64,000 nt of DNA, from the NCBI RefSeq assembly GCF_019656655.1, contig NZ_BPMV01000002.1:744001-808000 (forward strand). The letters run 5' to 3'. How positions within the stretch are numbered: the first letter of the stretch is position 1; every line of letters begins with the position of its first letter. Below are positions 27,121 to 36,170 of the stretch, piece by piece. Both the position numbers and the translations under genes were made by a program. Source of the DNA: Tsukamurella sp. TY48 (GTDB lineage Bacteria; Actinomycetota; Actinomycetes; Mycobacteriales; Mycobacteriaceae). A model generated the notes under the pieces. That model was not told the DNA's origin. It did no database searches and was given only the letters and a program-made list of their open reading frames with translations.

Positions 27121-27624
27121 ATGCGTCGCGTCGTCCTCGTCCTGCTCCTGCTGTTGCCCGCCGCGCCCGCGCGGGCAGCGCCGGGGTACGACTGGCCGCT
27201 GGATCCGCGGCCGTCCGTCGCCCGGCCGTTCGCGAATCCGGACAAGCGCTGGCAGCCCGGTCATCGCGGTGTCGATCTGGCTGCGGCGGCGGGGCAGGCC
27301 GTGTACTCGGCGGGACCGGGGCGGGTGCACCACGTGGGCCGCGTCGACGACCGCATCGTGGTCTCGGTGCTGCATCCGAACGGCCTGCTCACCACGTACG
27401 AGCCCATCGCGGAACCGGCCGTCGCGGAGGGCGACGAGGTCGCAGTGGGAACGGCCATCGGATCCGTCGCCGCGGGCCATGAGGGCTGTCCTGTCGCCGT
27501 TTGCCTGCACTGGGGCCTGCGTCGGGGATCCGGCCACGCGGCACGCTATTTCAATCCGTTGTTGCTGGTGGGGGCGGCACCGGTGCGCTTGCTGCCCGAC
27601 ACGGGCGGGCCGACTCCGGCGTGA
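27121..27624 (+). CDS. Secreted M23-family (LytM-like) protein beside rpsB region (Rv2891 type)
   Basis: 167 residues with a short signal peptide (RRVVLVLLLLLPAAPARA). The M23 beta-sheet domain follows directly: HRGVDLAAAAGQAVYSAGPG supplies the HxxxD zinc ligands, and CLHWGLRRG the final zinc histidine. In active LytM enzymes that last motif is HxH; here the first His is Cys, so peptidoglycan cleavage is uncertain and the domain may only bind or regulate. The gene is the neighbour of rpsB in M. tuberculosis; here 9 kb separate them. Confidence 0.85.
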   Translation: MRRVVLVLLLLLPAAPARAAPGYDWPLDPRPSVARPFANPDKRWQPGHRGVDLAAAAGQAVYSAGPGRVHHVGRVDDRIVVSVLHPNGLLTTYEPIAEPAVAEGDEVAVGTAIGSVAAGHEGCPVAVCLHWGLRRGSGHAARYFNPLLLVGAAPVRLLPDTGGPTPA

Positions 27625-27674
27625 GCTCGGTGGGGCGGCGCGCGCGCCGGGGCCCGGAGTGCAACGATGCACGG

Positions 27675-29234
27675 GTGACAGGCGAACCCGCAGACAGCGC
27701 TCCCACGGCCCCCTTGGACGACGAGGCGAAGGCGGAACGGCTCCAGGAGGCTCAGACCATCGCGTACCCGAGCAGTTCGGGGGGCAACAAGCGCAAGCAG
27801 CCCGAACACGATCCGACGGTCGTCGTGTTGTTCGGCGCCACCGGCGACCTCTCGCGGCGGAAGCTGCTGTGCGGCCTGGGCTACCTGGCCGTCTCCGGGC
27901 TCGGGCCCGATATGCGCGTGATCGGCACCAGCCTGGACGACATGACCGACGAGCAGTTCCGGGAGTTCGCCCGTACCGCCATCGACGAGGTCGGTGCCCG
28001 CAAGCTGACCGATGAGCAGTGGAAGGAGTTCGCGCCCGATCTGTCGTACGTGAACACCTCCGCCGGCCCGGAGGGATTGGCGAAGGCGGTCGCCGAGAAG
28101 GAGAAGGAGCTCGGTGCCGACCGCGGGCAGCGCGTGCGCCGCCTGTTCTACCTCAGCGTGCCGCCCAAGGCCGCGACGTCGGTGATCTCCACGCTCTCGA
28201 AGGCAGGGCTCACCGAGGGGTCGCGGGTGATCATGGAGAAGCCCTTCGGTGAAGACCTGGAGTCGGCGCTCGCCCTGAACGCGGAGGTCCATAAGACCTT
28301 CAAGGAGAAGCAGATCTTCCGGATCGACCACTTCCTCGGGAAGGAGGCGGCGCAGAACATCCTCGCCTTCCGGTTCGCCAATGGATTGTTCGAGCCGATC
28401 TGGAATCGCAACTTCATCGATCACGTGCAGATCGATGTCCCGGAGTCCCTGGGCCTCGACGCCCGGGCCGCCTTCTACGAGCCGACGGGCGCGTACAAGG
28501 ACATGGTGGTCACCCACCTGTTCCAGGTGATGGCCTTCGTAGCGATGGAGCCGCCGACGGCGTTGGAGCCGCGGGCGATCTCGGAGGAGAAGAACAAGGT
28601 CTTCCGCTCCCTGGAGCCGATCCAGTCCGACGATGTGGTGCGCGGGCAGTACATCGGCTACCGGCACGAGGAGGGCGTCGACCCCGAGTCCGACACCGAG
28701 ACCTTCATCGCGCTCAAGGCCCGCATCGACAACTGGCGGTGGGCGGGTGTCCCGTTCTACCTGCGCACCGGCAAGCGCATGGCGTCCGGGATGCGGATCA
28801 TCTCGATCGCCTTCAAGGAGGCGCCCAAGTCGATGTTCCCCGCGGGTTCCGGTATCGGACAGCAGGGCCCGGATCACCTCACCTTCGACCTGGCCGACGA
28901 GTCGAAGGTGTCGTTGTCCTTCTACGGCAAGCGTCCCGGGCCCGGGATGCGGCTGGAGAAGCTGGCGATGCAGTTCTCCACCGAGGACACCGACCGCGCG
29001 GGCGACGTGCTGGAGGCCTACGAGCGCCTGATCCTCGATGCCATGCACGGCGACCACACGCTGTTCACCACGGCCGAGGGCATCGAATCGCTCTGGGAGC
29101 GCTCGATTCCCCTGTTGGACGATCCGCCCCCGGTCAAGCTGTACGAGCCGGGATCGTGGGGCCCGAACTCGATTCATCAGTTGATCGCGCCGAACGCGTG
29201 GCGTCTGCCCTTCGAACGCGCCTGGCACGACTGA
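27675..29234 (+). CDS. zwf: Glucose-6-phosphate dehydrogenase
   Basis: 519 residues from GTG 27675. It oxidises glucose 6-phosphate with NADP+ at the head of the oxidative pentose phosphate pathway. The coenzyme site is FGATGDLSRRKL and the substrate/catalytic site RIDHFLGKE (usually RIDHYLGKE), with PFYLRTGKRM further on. The first ~45 residues are hydrophilic and precede the dinucleotide fold; a shorter start is possible. No opcA, tal, tkt or pgl gene is near, unlike the main actinobacterial zwf cluster, so this may be a second isozyme. Confidence 0.94.
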   Translation: MTGEPADSAPTAPLDDEAKAERLQEAQTIAYPSSSGGNKRKQPEHDPTVVVLFGATGDLSRRKLLCGLGYLAVSGLGPDMRVIGTSLDDMTDEQFREFARTAIDEVGARKLTDEQWKEFAPDLSYVNTSAGPEGLAKAVAEKEKELGADRGQRVRRLFYLSVPPKAATSVISTLSKAGLTEGSRVIMEKPFGEDLESALALNAEVHKTFKEKQIFRIDHFLGKEAAQNILAFRFANGLFEPIWNRNFIDHVQIDVPESLGLDARAAFYEPTGAYKDMVVTHLFQVMAFVAMEPPTALEPRAISEEKNKVFRSLEPIQSDDVVRGQYIGYRHEEGVDPESDTETFIALKARIDNWRWAGVPFYLRTGKRMASGMRIISIAFKEAPKSMFPAGSGIGQQGPDHLTFDLADESKVSLSFYGKRPGPGMRLEKLAMQFSTEDTDRAGDVLEAYERLILDAMHGDHTLFTTAEGIESLWERSIPLLDDPPPVKLYEPGSWGPNSIHQLIAPNAWRLPFERAWHD

Positions 29235-29269
29235 GCTCATCGGCCGCGCACCGGACCGCCGGCGTCGAC

Positions 29270-30760
29270 CTACCGGAAGTCGTAGTCGTCGAGGGGGAAG
29301 GTGTCCTGCGACCGCACCGCATCGCGGACCGATGTGGGCCGGAACAATGGCGATTCCCCGCGTCCGTTGGTCCAGTACGAGTTCGACGATGCGCAGTCGC
29401 CTCGGACGAAGACGGAATCGTCGAGCAGTCGCTCCATGCGTGCGAGGAAGCGGGCATTCGCCGCATCGGTCACCTCGAAGACCCGCGCATCCCGGCGGTG
29501 CAACTCGCCGAATAACCGGCGGATGTGCCGCATCTGGTATTCGACGGTGTTGAACCACGACAGCCCCACCCAGGAGTACGGGCTGGCGAGGGATAGCAAG
29601 TTGGGGAAGGCCGGCATCGAGACGCCCTCGTACGCCTGAAATCTGGTCTCCCGCCACCACGTACCGAGGTCGCGACCGTCCCGGCCGATCACCTCGAGCG
29701 CCGGCAGGTTGGTCTTCCAGACGTCGAACCCGGTGGCCAGGACGAGGGTGTCGACGAGTCGCCGGGTTCCATCGGTGCTCACCACCGCTCGGGGCTCGAT
29801 CCGCTCGATCCCCGCGGTGTCGAGGTTGACGTGCGGTCGCGCCAGCGCGCGGTAATAGGCGTTGGAGACGGTCGGCCGCTTGCACCCGTAGTCGTACGCC
29901 GGTGTCAACGCCGAGCGGAGGCCCCGATCCCGGATCGACAGGAATCGGTGCGCGCGCGCAGCCTGAGCGGCGGACACGTTGAGATGTCGGAACCACCGGT
30001 ACCGCCACATCGCCACGACCATCAGGAATTCCATGAAGGTATCCGTGCTCCATCGCACGGCGCGTTGCGTGGCCGGGTACCGGGCGAACAGGCGCCGAAC
30101 CACGGGAGCGAATCGGATGTCGAGCTTGGGCATCACCCAGATGGGTGTGCGCTGGTACACGGTGAGCTCGGAGACCTCTTTCGCGAGTTCCGGAATCACT
30201 TGCACAGCCGTCGAACCGGTACCGATGATCGCTGCGCGCTCGCCGGTGAAGGAGTGCTCGGCATCCCAGGTGGCGGTATGCACCACCGTGCCCTCGAAGG
30301 TCTCGATGCCCGGTATCTCCGGGGTGGCGGGCTTGGACAGGAATCCGGTCGCGCACACGAGGAACCGGGTGCGCACGGATCCGCCGTCGGCGAACTCCAC
30401 GTGCCATCGGCCACCGGCCTCGTCCCACCGGGCGCTGCGGACCTCCGTGGCGAAGCGCATGTGGCGACGCACGTCGTACTTGTCCACCACGTGTTCGGCA
30501 TAGGCTTTGAGTTCCGGTCCCCGAGCGTACATCCCGGACCAGTTCGGATTGGGCTCGAACCAGTAGGAGAAGGTCGTCGAGGGCACGTCCACCGTCAAAC
30601 CGGGGTACCGATTGACGTGCCAGGTGCCTCCGAGATCGTCCTCCCGGTCCACCACCAGCAGACGCTCGTAGCCGAGACCCTTCAGCGCGATCGCGGCACC
30701 GATTCCTCCGAATCCCGCGCCGATGACGACGACGTCGAGTTCGTCCGATGGCACGGTCAT
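29270..30760 (-). CDS. Flavin-containing monooxygenase, Baeyer-Villiger type (EthA-like group)
   Basis: 496 residues. The N-terminal FAD site is VVVIGAGFGGIGAA, the NADPH site IIGTGSTAVQVIP, and between them lies the Baeyer-Villiger fingerprint FxGxxxHxxxW as FEGTVVHTATW. The family inserts oxygen next to ketones or oxidises heteroatoms. A tryptophan-rich central part (TFMEFLMVVAMWRYRWFRH) resembles a membrane-associated cap. It is divergent from the SDR gene (50 bases between starts), which could act on the same alcohol/ketone substrate. Confidence 0.88.
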   Translation of the reverse strand: MTVPSDELDVVVIGAGFGGIGAAIALKGLGYERLLVVDREDDLGGTWHVNRYPGLTVDVPSTTFSYWFEPNPNWSGMYARGPELKAYAEHVVDKYDVRRHMRFATEVRSARWDEAGGRWHVEFADGGSVRTRFLVCATGFLSKPATPEIPGIETFEGTVVHTATWDAEHSFTGERAAIIGTGSTAVQVIPELAKEVSELTVYQRTPIWVMPKLDIRFAPVVRRLFARYPATQRAVRWSTDTFMEFLMVVAMWRYRWFRHLNVSAAQAARAHRFLSIRDRGLRSALTPAYDYGCKRPTVSNAYYRALARPHVNLDTAGIERIEPRAVVSTDGTRRLVDTLVLATGFDVWKTNLPALEVIGRDGRDLGTWWRETRFQAYEGVSMPAFPNLLSLASPYSWVGLSWFNTVEYQMRHIRRLFGELHRRDARVFEVTDAANARFLARMERLLDDSVFVRGDCASSNSYWTNGRGESPLFRPTSVRDAVRSQDTFPLDDYDFR

Positions 30761-30810
30761 GGCCGCACTCGTCCCGTTGCGATCTCATCGTCGCGAGTAC
30801 GCTGGGCCAC

Positions 30811-31599
30811 ATGAAAATTCACTCGGCCCGCGTGCTCATCACCGGCGCCTCCGGAGGATTGGGATCCGCGCTCGCCACCGCGTTCGCCGCCGGTGGGGCC
30901 GATCTGGTTCTCACCGGTCGTAGAGGTACGGCGCTCCGCGAGGTCGCTGATCGCGTCGGTGGCCGGGCCCTCGAGGCCGACCTCACCGACCCCGGAACCC
31001 CCGAAGCACTCGTGGCAGAGGCGGGTCCGATCGACATCCTGGTGAACGCGGCCGCGGTCCCCGCGTCGGGTCTGGCCTGGGAGTACAGCTCCGAAGAACT
31101 CGACCGCGCTCTGACCGTGAATCTTCGAGCACCCATCCTGCTCTCTCGGCTCGCCTCCGACGGAATGCGCGAACGTGGAACGGGGCATATCGTTTTCCTC
31201 TCCTCATTGTCCGGTCGATCGGCATCGGCGCGGATGGCCCTGTACAGCGCCACCAAGTTCGGCCTCAGAGGGTTCGCGCTCGCCCTACGGGAAGATCTGC
31301 GCCCTCACGGTGTCGGCGTCTCATCCGTTCTGCCCGGGCCGATTCGGGACGCCGGGATGTTCGCCGACTCCGGTGTCCGGGTCCCGAGGATGGCGACCCG
31401 GACGTCCGGTCAGGTGGCACGGGCGACGGTTCGCGCCGTACAGCGCGATATCGGCGAGATCACCGTCGCTCCGTGGCTCATGCGGGCGGCCACCGCCATC
31501 AGCGCGATCGCTCCCGGCGCCTCAGCGACGGTGGGCCGCATGACGGGTAGCGATGCGCTGATGGCGGAAGTCAGCGAGGGTCAACGCGGAAAGCGCTGA
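30811..31599 (+). CDS. Short-chain dehydrogenase/reductase
   Basis: 262 residues. The cofactor loop is TGASGGLGSA, with VNAAA, the catalytic serine in FLSSLSGRSA and the catalytic tyrosine in YSATKFGL (YxxxK). All four classical SDR elements are present. The Arg-rich LTGRRG after strand 2 favours NADP(H). A hydrophobic C-terminal part (RAATAISAIAPGASATV) may bind lipid. It is divergent from the monooxygenase and ends eight bases before the convergent secreted-protein gene. Confidence 0.88.
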   Translation: MKIHSARVLITGASGGLGSALATAFAAGGADLVLTGRRGTALREVADRVGGRALEADLTDPGTPEALVAEAGPIDILVNAAAVPASGLAWEYSSEELDRALTVNLRAPILLSRLASDGMRERGTGHIVFLSSLSGRSASARMALYSATKFGLRGFALALREDLRPHGVGVSSVLPGPIRDAGMFADSGVRVPRMATRTSGQVARATVRAVQRDIGEITVAPWLMRAATAISAIAPGASATVGRMTGSDALMAEVSEGQRGKR

Positions 31600-31607
31600 C
31601 GAGCCGC

Positions 31608-33245
31608 CTACTTGGCCGTGCCGCCGGCCGTCGAGGAGTCACCGGTGGCCGACGAATCGCTGGCCGTCGATGAAACACTGCCCGCCGACGAATCACTGCT
31701 CGTCGACGAGGACGACGCGCTCGACCCGCCGGCGGAGCCCGAGGTCGCACTCGAAGTCGCCGACACCGACGTACCCGCCGACTCCGCGGCTGCGGACCCG
31801 GTCGTAGCGCCACTGGTGGAATCGCTCGTGCTGGTCCGGGTCGATCCGGAGCGATCGTCTCGACTCGGGGCGGTCGATGCGGGGGTCACCTGCGCCTGGC
31901 TCTGATCGCTCGTCCCCGATCCGCTGGTGGACGCCGTCGATCGCGTCGCATCGCCGCTGTTGGTCGCGGATCCATTGCCCGACAGGGGGTAGCCCGATCC
32001 GACCGGCGAATCGGAGTTCACCGATGCCGACTTCTCCGTACGCGCGGTGCCGACGCCTGTGGCACCGGCGACGGCCGCAGGCGACGCCGCTGAAGCGGAC
32101 GACGCACCCTCGGCGATCGGGGCGGCCGCGGCGACCGGGGCCGGGGCGGGCGGCACGGCGGTCGGCAGCCCGAACGAGGAGGAGATGCTCGCCATCAGCG
32201 CTCCGAAGTCGCCGCCGACCGCGTTGGCCGCGCCGCTGATATCGGCGGGCTTCGGAATGACCTTGTCGAAGTCCTTACCGAGCTTGTCCAAGGTCTTCTT
32301 GATCTGCTCTGTATCGATGATGTCTCCGCGCAGGACCCGTTGGAAGGCCTCATCGGCCCCCTCCTGCACGCGCGCCTGCCCCTCGGGGCTCCACAACGAC
32401 TTCGCGTCCACGTCTGCGCCCTTGGGGATTCCGGCGGGACGGCCGACCCAGTCATCACTGGTGAAGGGCTGCCCGAAGTCGGCGATGGTGTACCAGTTCC
32501 CGAACAGCGGGATGCGTGCCAGCGAACCGGGCGCGCCCTTCACGACGAACTGGCACGGCAGGCAGTAGGTGCCCTCGACGAACGGATTGAGGGCGTTGAA
32601 GGTCGCGGTCCCGAGCCGGGAGTACGCGGCGGACACCTGCTGCGGGGTCGGCATCTGCCGGAATCCCTCGGGAGTCTTCGTCAGGGTCTCCCACACCGCC
32701 TGCGGAAGCCCGAAGACGTTGATCCGCTGGGTCGTGTTCGACCACGGCATCGTGATCGACGGGTCGATGGTGTTACGCACCGTTCCGTACGAGACGCCCT
32801 GGATCAACTGCCACGGCATCACCTTGAAGTACTTGTCCCAGTACGTCGGGTTGGCACACGGTGCGGGTGCACCGGTGCAATCCGGTGTCATCGGGAAGTT
32901 CGCCTCGAAGGTGACATTGATCGGATTCGCCACGGCCTGTGCGATGGCCGGGATCGGCATCAGAAGCGACGTGATGCCGTTGACCTTCGCGATGTCCGCC
33001 TGGTCGTAGCCGAGTACGTTGCCGGGTTGGTACAGCCACCAGTTGCCGCCCAATTCGAAGGCCGCCGACGTCTTGTTGACACCATCGATCTGGGCCGCCG
33101 GCATGTTGGCGATCGTCTGGATGACGTTGAGCGGGATGTTGGCGACGGAGTTGGCGGAGGCCGCCGGCACGGGGAGGGTGGCGGCGAAGAATCCCGTGGC
33201 GGCCATGGTGGCCACGGTCATGGAGGTGGATCGAGTCGATCTCAA
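31608..33245 (-). CDS. Secreted protein of unknown function with Ser/Thr/Ala-rich tail
   Basis: 545 residues. A signal peptide (about 1-32, ending VPAASA) precedes a folded domain of ~310 residues with two cysteine pairs (DCTGAPAPC and YCLPC) and many Trp/Tyr/Pro residues. The last ~190 residues are low complexity, mainly Ser, Thr, Ala, Gly and Asp, and likely unfolded or glycosylated. No LPXTG motif or C-terminal helix is visible. The TTG at 33245 is chosen because AAGGAAGG sits nine bases upstream; ATG 33221 is an alternative. I recall similar exported mycobacterial proteins with GNWW motifs, none with a known role. Confidence 0.7.
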   Translation of the reverse strand: MRSTRSTSMTVATMAATGFFAATLPVPAASANSVANIPLNVIQTIANMPAAQIDGVNKTSAAFELGGNWWLYQPGNVLGYDQADIAKVNGITSLLMPIPAIAQAVANPINVTFEANFPMTPDCTGAPAPCANPTYWDKYFKVMPWQLIQGVSYGTVRNTIDPSITMPWSNTTQRINVFGLPQAVWETLTKTPEGFRQMPTPQQVSAAYSRLGTATFNALNPFVEGTYCLPCQFVVKGAPGSLARIPLFGNWYTIADFGQPFTSDDWVGRPAGIPKGADVDAKSLWSPEGQARVQEGADEAFQRVLRGDIIDTEQIKKTLDKLGKDFDKVIPKPADISGAANAVGGDFGALMASISSSFGLPTAVPPAPAPVAAAAPIAEGASSASAASPAAVAGATGVGTARTEKSASVNSDSPVGSGYPLSGNGSATNSGDATRSTASTSGSGTSDQSQAQVTPASTAPSRDDRSGSTRTSTSDSTSGATTGSAAAESAGTSVSATSSATSGSAGGSSASSSSTSSDSSAGSVSSTASDSSATGDSSTAGGTAK

Positions 33246-33358
33246 GATAGCAAACCTTCCTTGTTGTTGATTTGCAATTTTGTAGCGCGGGCGACGTTAC
33301 CGGTCGGAACGCCGGGACTGAAGGTCTGCGTTCGAACTGACACATTCGGAGCAGATCG

Positions 33359-34066
33359 TCACGGCTGCGGCCTCAGCCAGCGCCTGCGGCCGTAGGAATC
33401 GAGATGGGTGACATCGCCGACCGGCGTCCGCGCAGACGGGCCGTACCGGCCCCGCGGCCATCCGAGGGGCACGATGCACACCGGTGTCACTTCGGCGGGC
33501 AGTCCCAGGATTCTGCGGGCGGACAGCAGATTCCACAGCGGCATGGTGATCAGCGATGCTCCGAGCCCCATCGCGCGCGCCGCCAACAACAGGTTCTGCA
33601 CGGCGGGGTAGATCGACCCCCAGTACCCGCTCTCCGCGACGTGCGGCATACGGACCACGGGAACGCGTCCCTCGCCGACGCCCAACCGCAGGCAGGCGAC
33701 CACCAGTACCGGGATCTCGGTGAAGTGATCCACCTGCCACTGAACGGCCTTGGCCATCCGCGCCTTCGAATCATCAGCCGCAGCGATCCGACGGTACGTC
33801 GTGCGCCAGTAGAAGTTCCAGGCCTGGCGGTAGCGCCGCCCCAGGCGTTCCTTGATCCGCGGATCCTTGACCACGACGAACTCCCACTGTTGGCCGTTCT
33901 GCCCGGTGGGAGCATGCTGCGCCAGTTCGATGCACCGCAGCACCAGGGCGTCGTCCACCGGATCCGGCAGCACACGGCGGATCGCCCGTTGCGTGAGCAT
34001 CGCCTCCACGAGGGGCATGTCCAACCGGGCGAGGGCCGCTTCACTGGGCGGGATGCGATCAACCAT
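33359..34066 (-). CDS. Nitroreductase-family protein
   Basis: 235 residues. The FMN-binding N-terminal RAIRRVLPDPVDD, the AQHAPTGQNGQQWEFVVV stretch and the C-terminal helix with GLGASLITMP identify the family. The partner flavin and NAD(P)H substrates are unknown. Its ATG overlaps the stop of the DUF2505 gene by eight bases, so it is the third gene of the flavodoxin-DUF2505-nitroreductase operon, all plausibly linked to flavin redox chemistry. Confidence 0.88.
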   Translation of the reverse strand: MVDRIPPSEAALARLDMPLVEAMLTQRAIRRVLPDPVDDALVLRCIELAQHAPTGQNGQQWEFVVVKDPRIKERLGRRYRQAWNFYWRTTYRRIAAADDSKARMAKAVQWQVDHFTEIPVLVVACLRLGVGEGRVPVVRMPHVAESGYWGSIYPAVQNLLLAARAMGLGASLITMPLWNLLSARRILGLPAEVTPVCIVPLGWPRGRYGPSARTPVGDVTHLDSYGRRRWLRPQP

Positions 34067-34559
34067 GAGCGAGCGCCCACTCTCCGGTGAATCGTTGAAT
34101 ATCGGGAACGTGTGTCTTCACCTGGCCTGCGACCAGGCGCTCGATCGGACCACCGACCACCGGGACCCGCACCCGCACATCACCGGTCACGTACAACTGG
34201 CACCCCGTCTCCGTGGGCCGCAAGCGCGCACTGGCCACTCCCGAGCCGGGAGCACCCTGCACATCCACCGTGATCGCACCCTCCACGCGGGCACCGACGG
34301 GCACCCAGCGCTCGACGGCGATCACCCGGATGTCGCGCGGATACATCGCCGCCAGTAGCGGATGCATCACGGTGCGCGCGACGTCCTGAACGACTTCGAC
34401 CATCACCGCCCCTGCGCCGTCGACGTCGAGCGATGTGAGGTCGAGGCCGCCGCCGAAGTGGTGGAATCGCGCTGCCCAGTAGTCGGGCGACGCGAAGGCA
34501 CCCATGACTTGATCCATGGTCGCCGTCGAGCAGGTCTCGACTTCGAATCGACGCGACAT
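34059..34559 (-). CDS. DUF2505 family protein (START/SRPBCC-like fold)
   Basis: 166 residues from ATG 34559. The pattern of an N-terminal strand (SRRFEVETCSTATMDQVMGAF), a central GAGAVMVEVVQDV and a C-terminal helix (GPIERLVAGQVKTHVPDIQRFTGEWA) matches DUF2505, an actinobacterial family with a hydrophobic-ligand-binding fold. The ATG lies one base after the flavodoxin stop, and the stop overlaps the nitroreductase start. It may bind a lipid or polyketide-like ligand; that is inference. Confidence 0.8.
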   Translation of the reverse strand: MSRRFEVETCSTATMDQVMGAFASPDYWAARFHHFGGGLDLTSLDVDGAGAVMVEVVQDVARTVMHPLLAAMYPRDIRVIAVERWVPVGARVEGAITVDVQGAPGSGVASARLRPTETGCQLYVTGDVRVRVPVVGGPIERLVAGQVKTHVPDIQRFTGEWALAHG

Positions 34560-34560
34560 G

Positions 34561-35223
34561 TCACTGACCTCCCGGGCTCGTGGAGCCGATCGCCGCCGCC
34601 AACTCGCGCGCCGAATCCAGGTGCTCCTGCTGCACATTCGTCGGAGGGATGGGTATTCCGAGGTAGCGGTCGCGCTGTTCACCCGTGCCGAGGTAGCTGG
34701 TGAGCGACAGCGTCGAGGTGATCTGATTCCCGGGGTAGGTCGCATGCATCTCACCCGCGAACCGGCCTCCTTGCCACTCCGCGAGCCGCGCGACCTCGGC
34801 GAGGTTGCCCCGCCAGCTGTCACGACAGGCGATGAACACGGCGAAGCGCCGGCCGGAGAGGACCTCTCGCCCTTGCGGGGAGGCGAGGAAGGATCGAACG
34901 GGCAGACTCGCACGCCCCCACCAGGTGGGCGATCCGATACAGATCAGGTCGTAGTCGCCGTCGAAGACCTCCGGAGGCAGGGCGATGTCGCCCACACTCC
35001 CCCGTACCTGAGCGGGCAGAAGGCTCATCATGTCCGGCCACACACGCCGGAGCGGGAAGTGCGCCAATCGCGGCGCGAATCTACGGTCCGTCAGCTCGAT
35101 CTCCGCCGGCACCACGTCCCATCCGTGCCGGAGGAGTTCGTCTCCCGCCGCTCGCAGGAGACGGGCGGATTGCCCGGTGAAGCTGTAGGACACCAACAGT
35201 GCCCGAGGAGCAGCCTGTGCCAT
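34561..35223 (-). CDS. Flavodoxin-like protein
   Basis: 220 residues from ATG 35223 with GAAGGAG upstream. The N-terminal ALLVSYSFTGQSARLL is the FMN phosphate-binding loop of flavodoxins, and YDLICIGSPTWWGRASLPVRSFL is the conserved second flavin loop. It is the first gene of a three-gene operon with DUF2505 and nitroreductase genes. It may donate electrons to the nitroreductase or to other enzymes nearby. Confidence 0.85.
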   Translation of the reverse strand: MAQAAPRALLVSYSFTGQSARLLRAAGDELLRHGWDVVPAEIELTDRRFAPRLAHFPLRRVWPDMMSLLPAQVRGSVGDIALPPEVFDGDYDLICIGSPTWWGRASLPVRSFLASPQGREVLSGRRFAVFIACRDSWRGNLAEVARLAEWQGGRFAGEMHATYPGNQITSTLSLTSYLGTGEQRDRYLGIPIPPTNVQQEHLDSARELAAAIGSTSPGGQ

Positions 35224-35235
35224 TCGTTCTCCTTC

Positions 35236-35268
35236 GTGTCGCTTCTGACACTTTGTTGCACTTGCAAC
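35236..35268. promoter_or_regulatory. Two palindromes in the divergent flavodoxin/methyltransferase promoter
   Basis: GTGTC-N6-GACAC (35236-35251) and GTTGCA-CT-TGCAAC (35255-35268) lie side by side in the 108-base spacer. Both have the size of binding sites for dimeric regulators. A regulator gene is not adjacent, so the controlling protein is unknown. Confidence 0.45.
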
Positions 35269-35331
35269 GCTAGACCACCTAGGTGAACTTTTCGGAGCGA
35301 CATATTCACAATCGTCACGTACCGTTGGCTC

Positions 35332-36162
35332 ATGACCAACAAGGCCACCGTCGACCTGAGTGGCGCCGCCCAGACCATGCTGACCACGCTCTACCTCAAG
35401 GCGCTGGACGCGGATTTCGTGCGCCCGGTGCTCGGGGACGAGTTCGCCCGGGACGCGGTGGCCGGCATCGACTACGACTGGCGCTCGCTCGGTGTCTCCG
35501 CTCGCTGGGCCCCCCTCGTCACCGTGCGCACGGCCCAGTACGACATCTGGACGCGTGAGTTCCTCGCGAAGCACCCCGAGGCGACCGTCGTGCACCTGGG
35601 ATGCGGACTCGACAGCCGGATCTTCCGCATCGCACCGGGACCGGGGGTGCGGTGGATCGATGTGGACTTCCCCGCAGTGATCGCGCTGCGCGGCCAGGTC
35701 TATCCGTCGCGTCCGGGTTACCGCCTCCTGGCCGCCTCCGCAACGGATAATTCGTGGCTGCAGGAGATTCCGGCTGATCGCCCCACGTTGCTGCTCGCCG
35801 AGGGGATCAGCATGTATCTCACTCGGGAGGAGGGTGGCGCGCTGTTGCGCTCGGTGATCGATCGCTTCGGCGCGGGAGAGGTGCAGATCGATTTCTACAG
35901 CCGCCCCACGATCCGGACGCAGCGCCTGCACAAGCTCAACCGCACCACCGGTTCCACATTGCACTGGGGCGTGAATCGCCCCGCCGAGGTTCTCGCCGAT
36001 GTTCCGGAACTCCGATCGGTGGACGATCGATCCTTCTTCGATGCGAGCACCTTTCCGCGTGACTCGCGTCTGCTCTCGGCGCTCGGTCGGCTCGGCCGCG
36101 TACTGCCGCCCGTCCGGAACGCGGTGCAGTACCACCGCTACGGCTTCGGCCCGATCGCCTGA
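35332..36162 (+). CDS. SAM-dependent methyltransferase of the LCMT/TcmP family
   Basis: 276 residues. The SAM site VVHLGCGLDSRIFRI, the WIDVDFP after strand 2 and LLLAEGISMYL are hallmarks of the leucine carboxyl methyltransferase-like (PPM1/TcmP) family, strongly expanded in mycobacteria. TcmP methylates a polyketide carboxyl group. The gene is divergent from the flavodoxin operon and convergent with the papA5-like gene (eight bases between stops), so it is not in the PKS operon, though it could still modify the product. Confidence 0.88.
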   Translation: MTNKATVDLSGAAQTMLTTLYLKALDADFVRPVLGDEFARDAVAGIDYDWRSLGVSARWAPLVTVRTAQYDIWTREFLAKHPEATVVHLGCGLDSRIFRIAPGPGVRWIDVDFPAVIALRGQVYPSRPGYRLLAASATDNSWLQEIPADRPTLLLAEGISMYLTREEGGALLRSVIDRFGAGEVQIDFYSRPTIRTQRLHKLNRTTGSTLHWGVNRPAEVLADVPELRSVDDRSFFDASTFPRDSRLLSALGRLGRVLPPVRNAVQYHRYGFGPIA

Positions 36163-36170
36163 CCCGGACA

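Noticed and set aside
27546-30812. 1,088-codon minus-strand open frame opposite zwf
   Set aside because: It runs antisense through zwf and in another frame through the monooxygenase; high GC leaves such frames open by chance.
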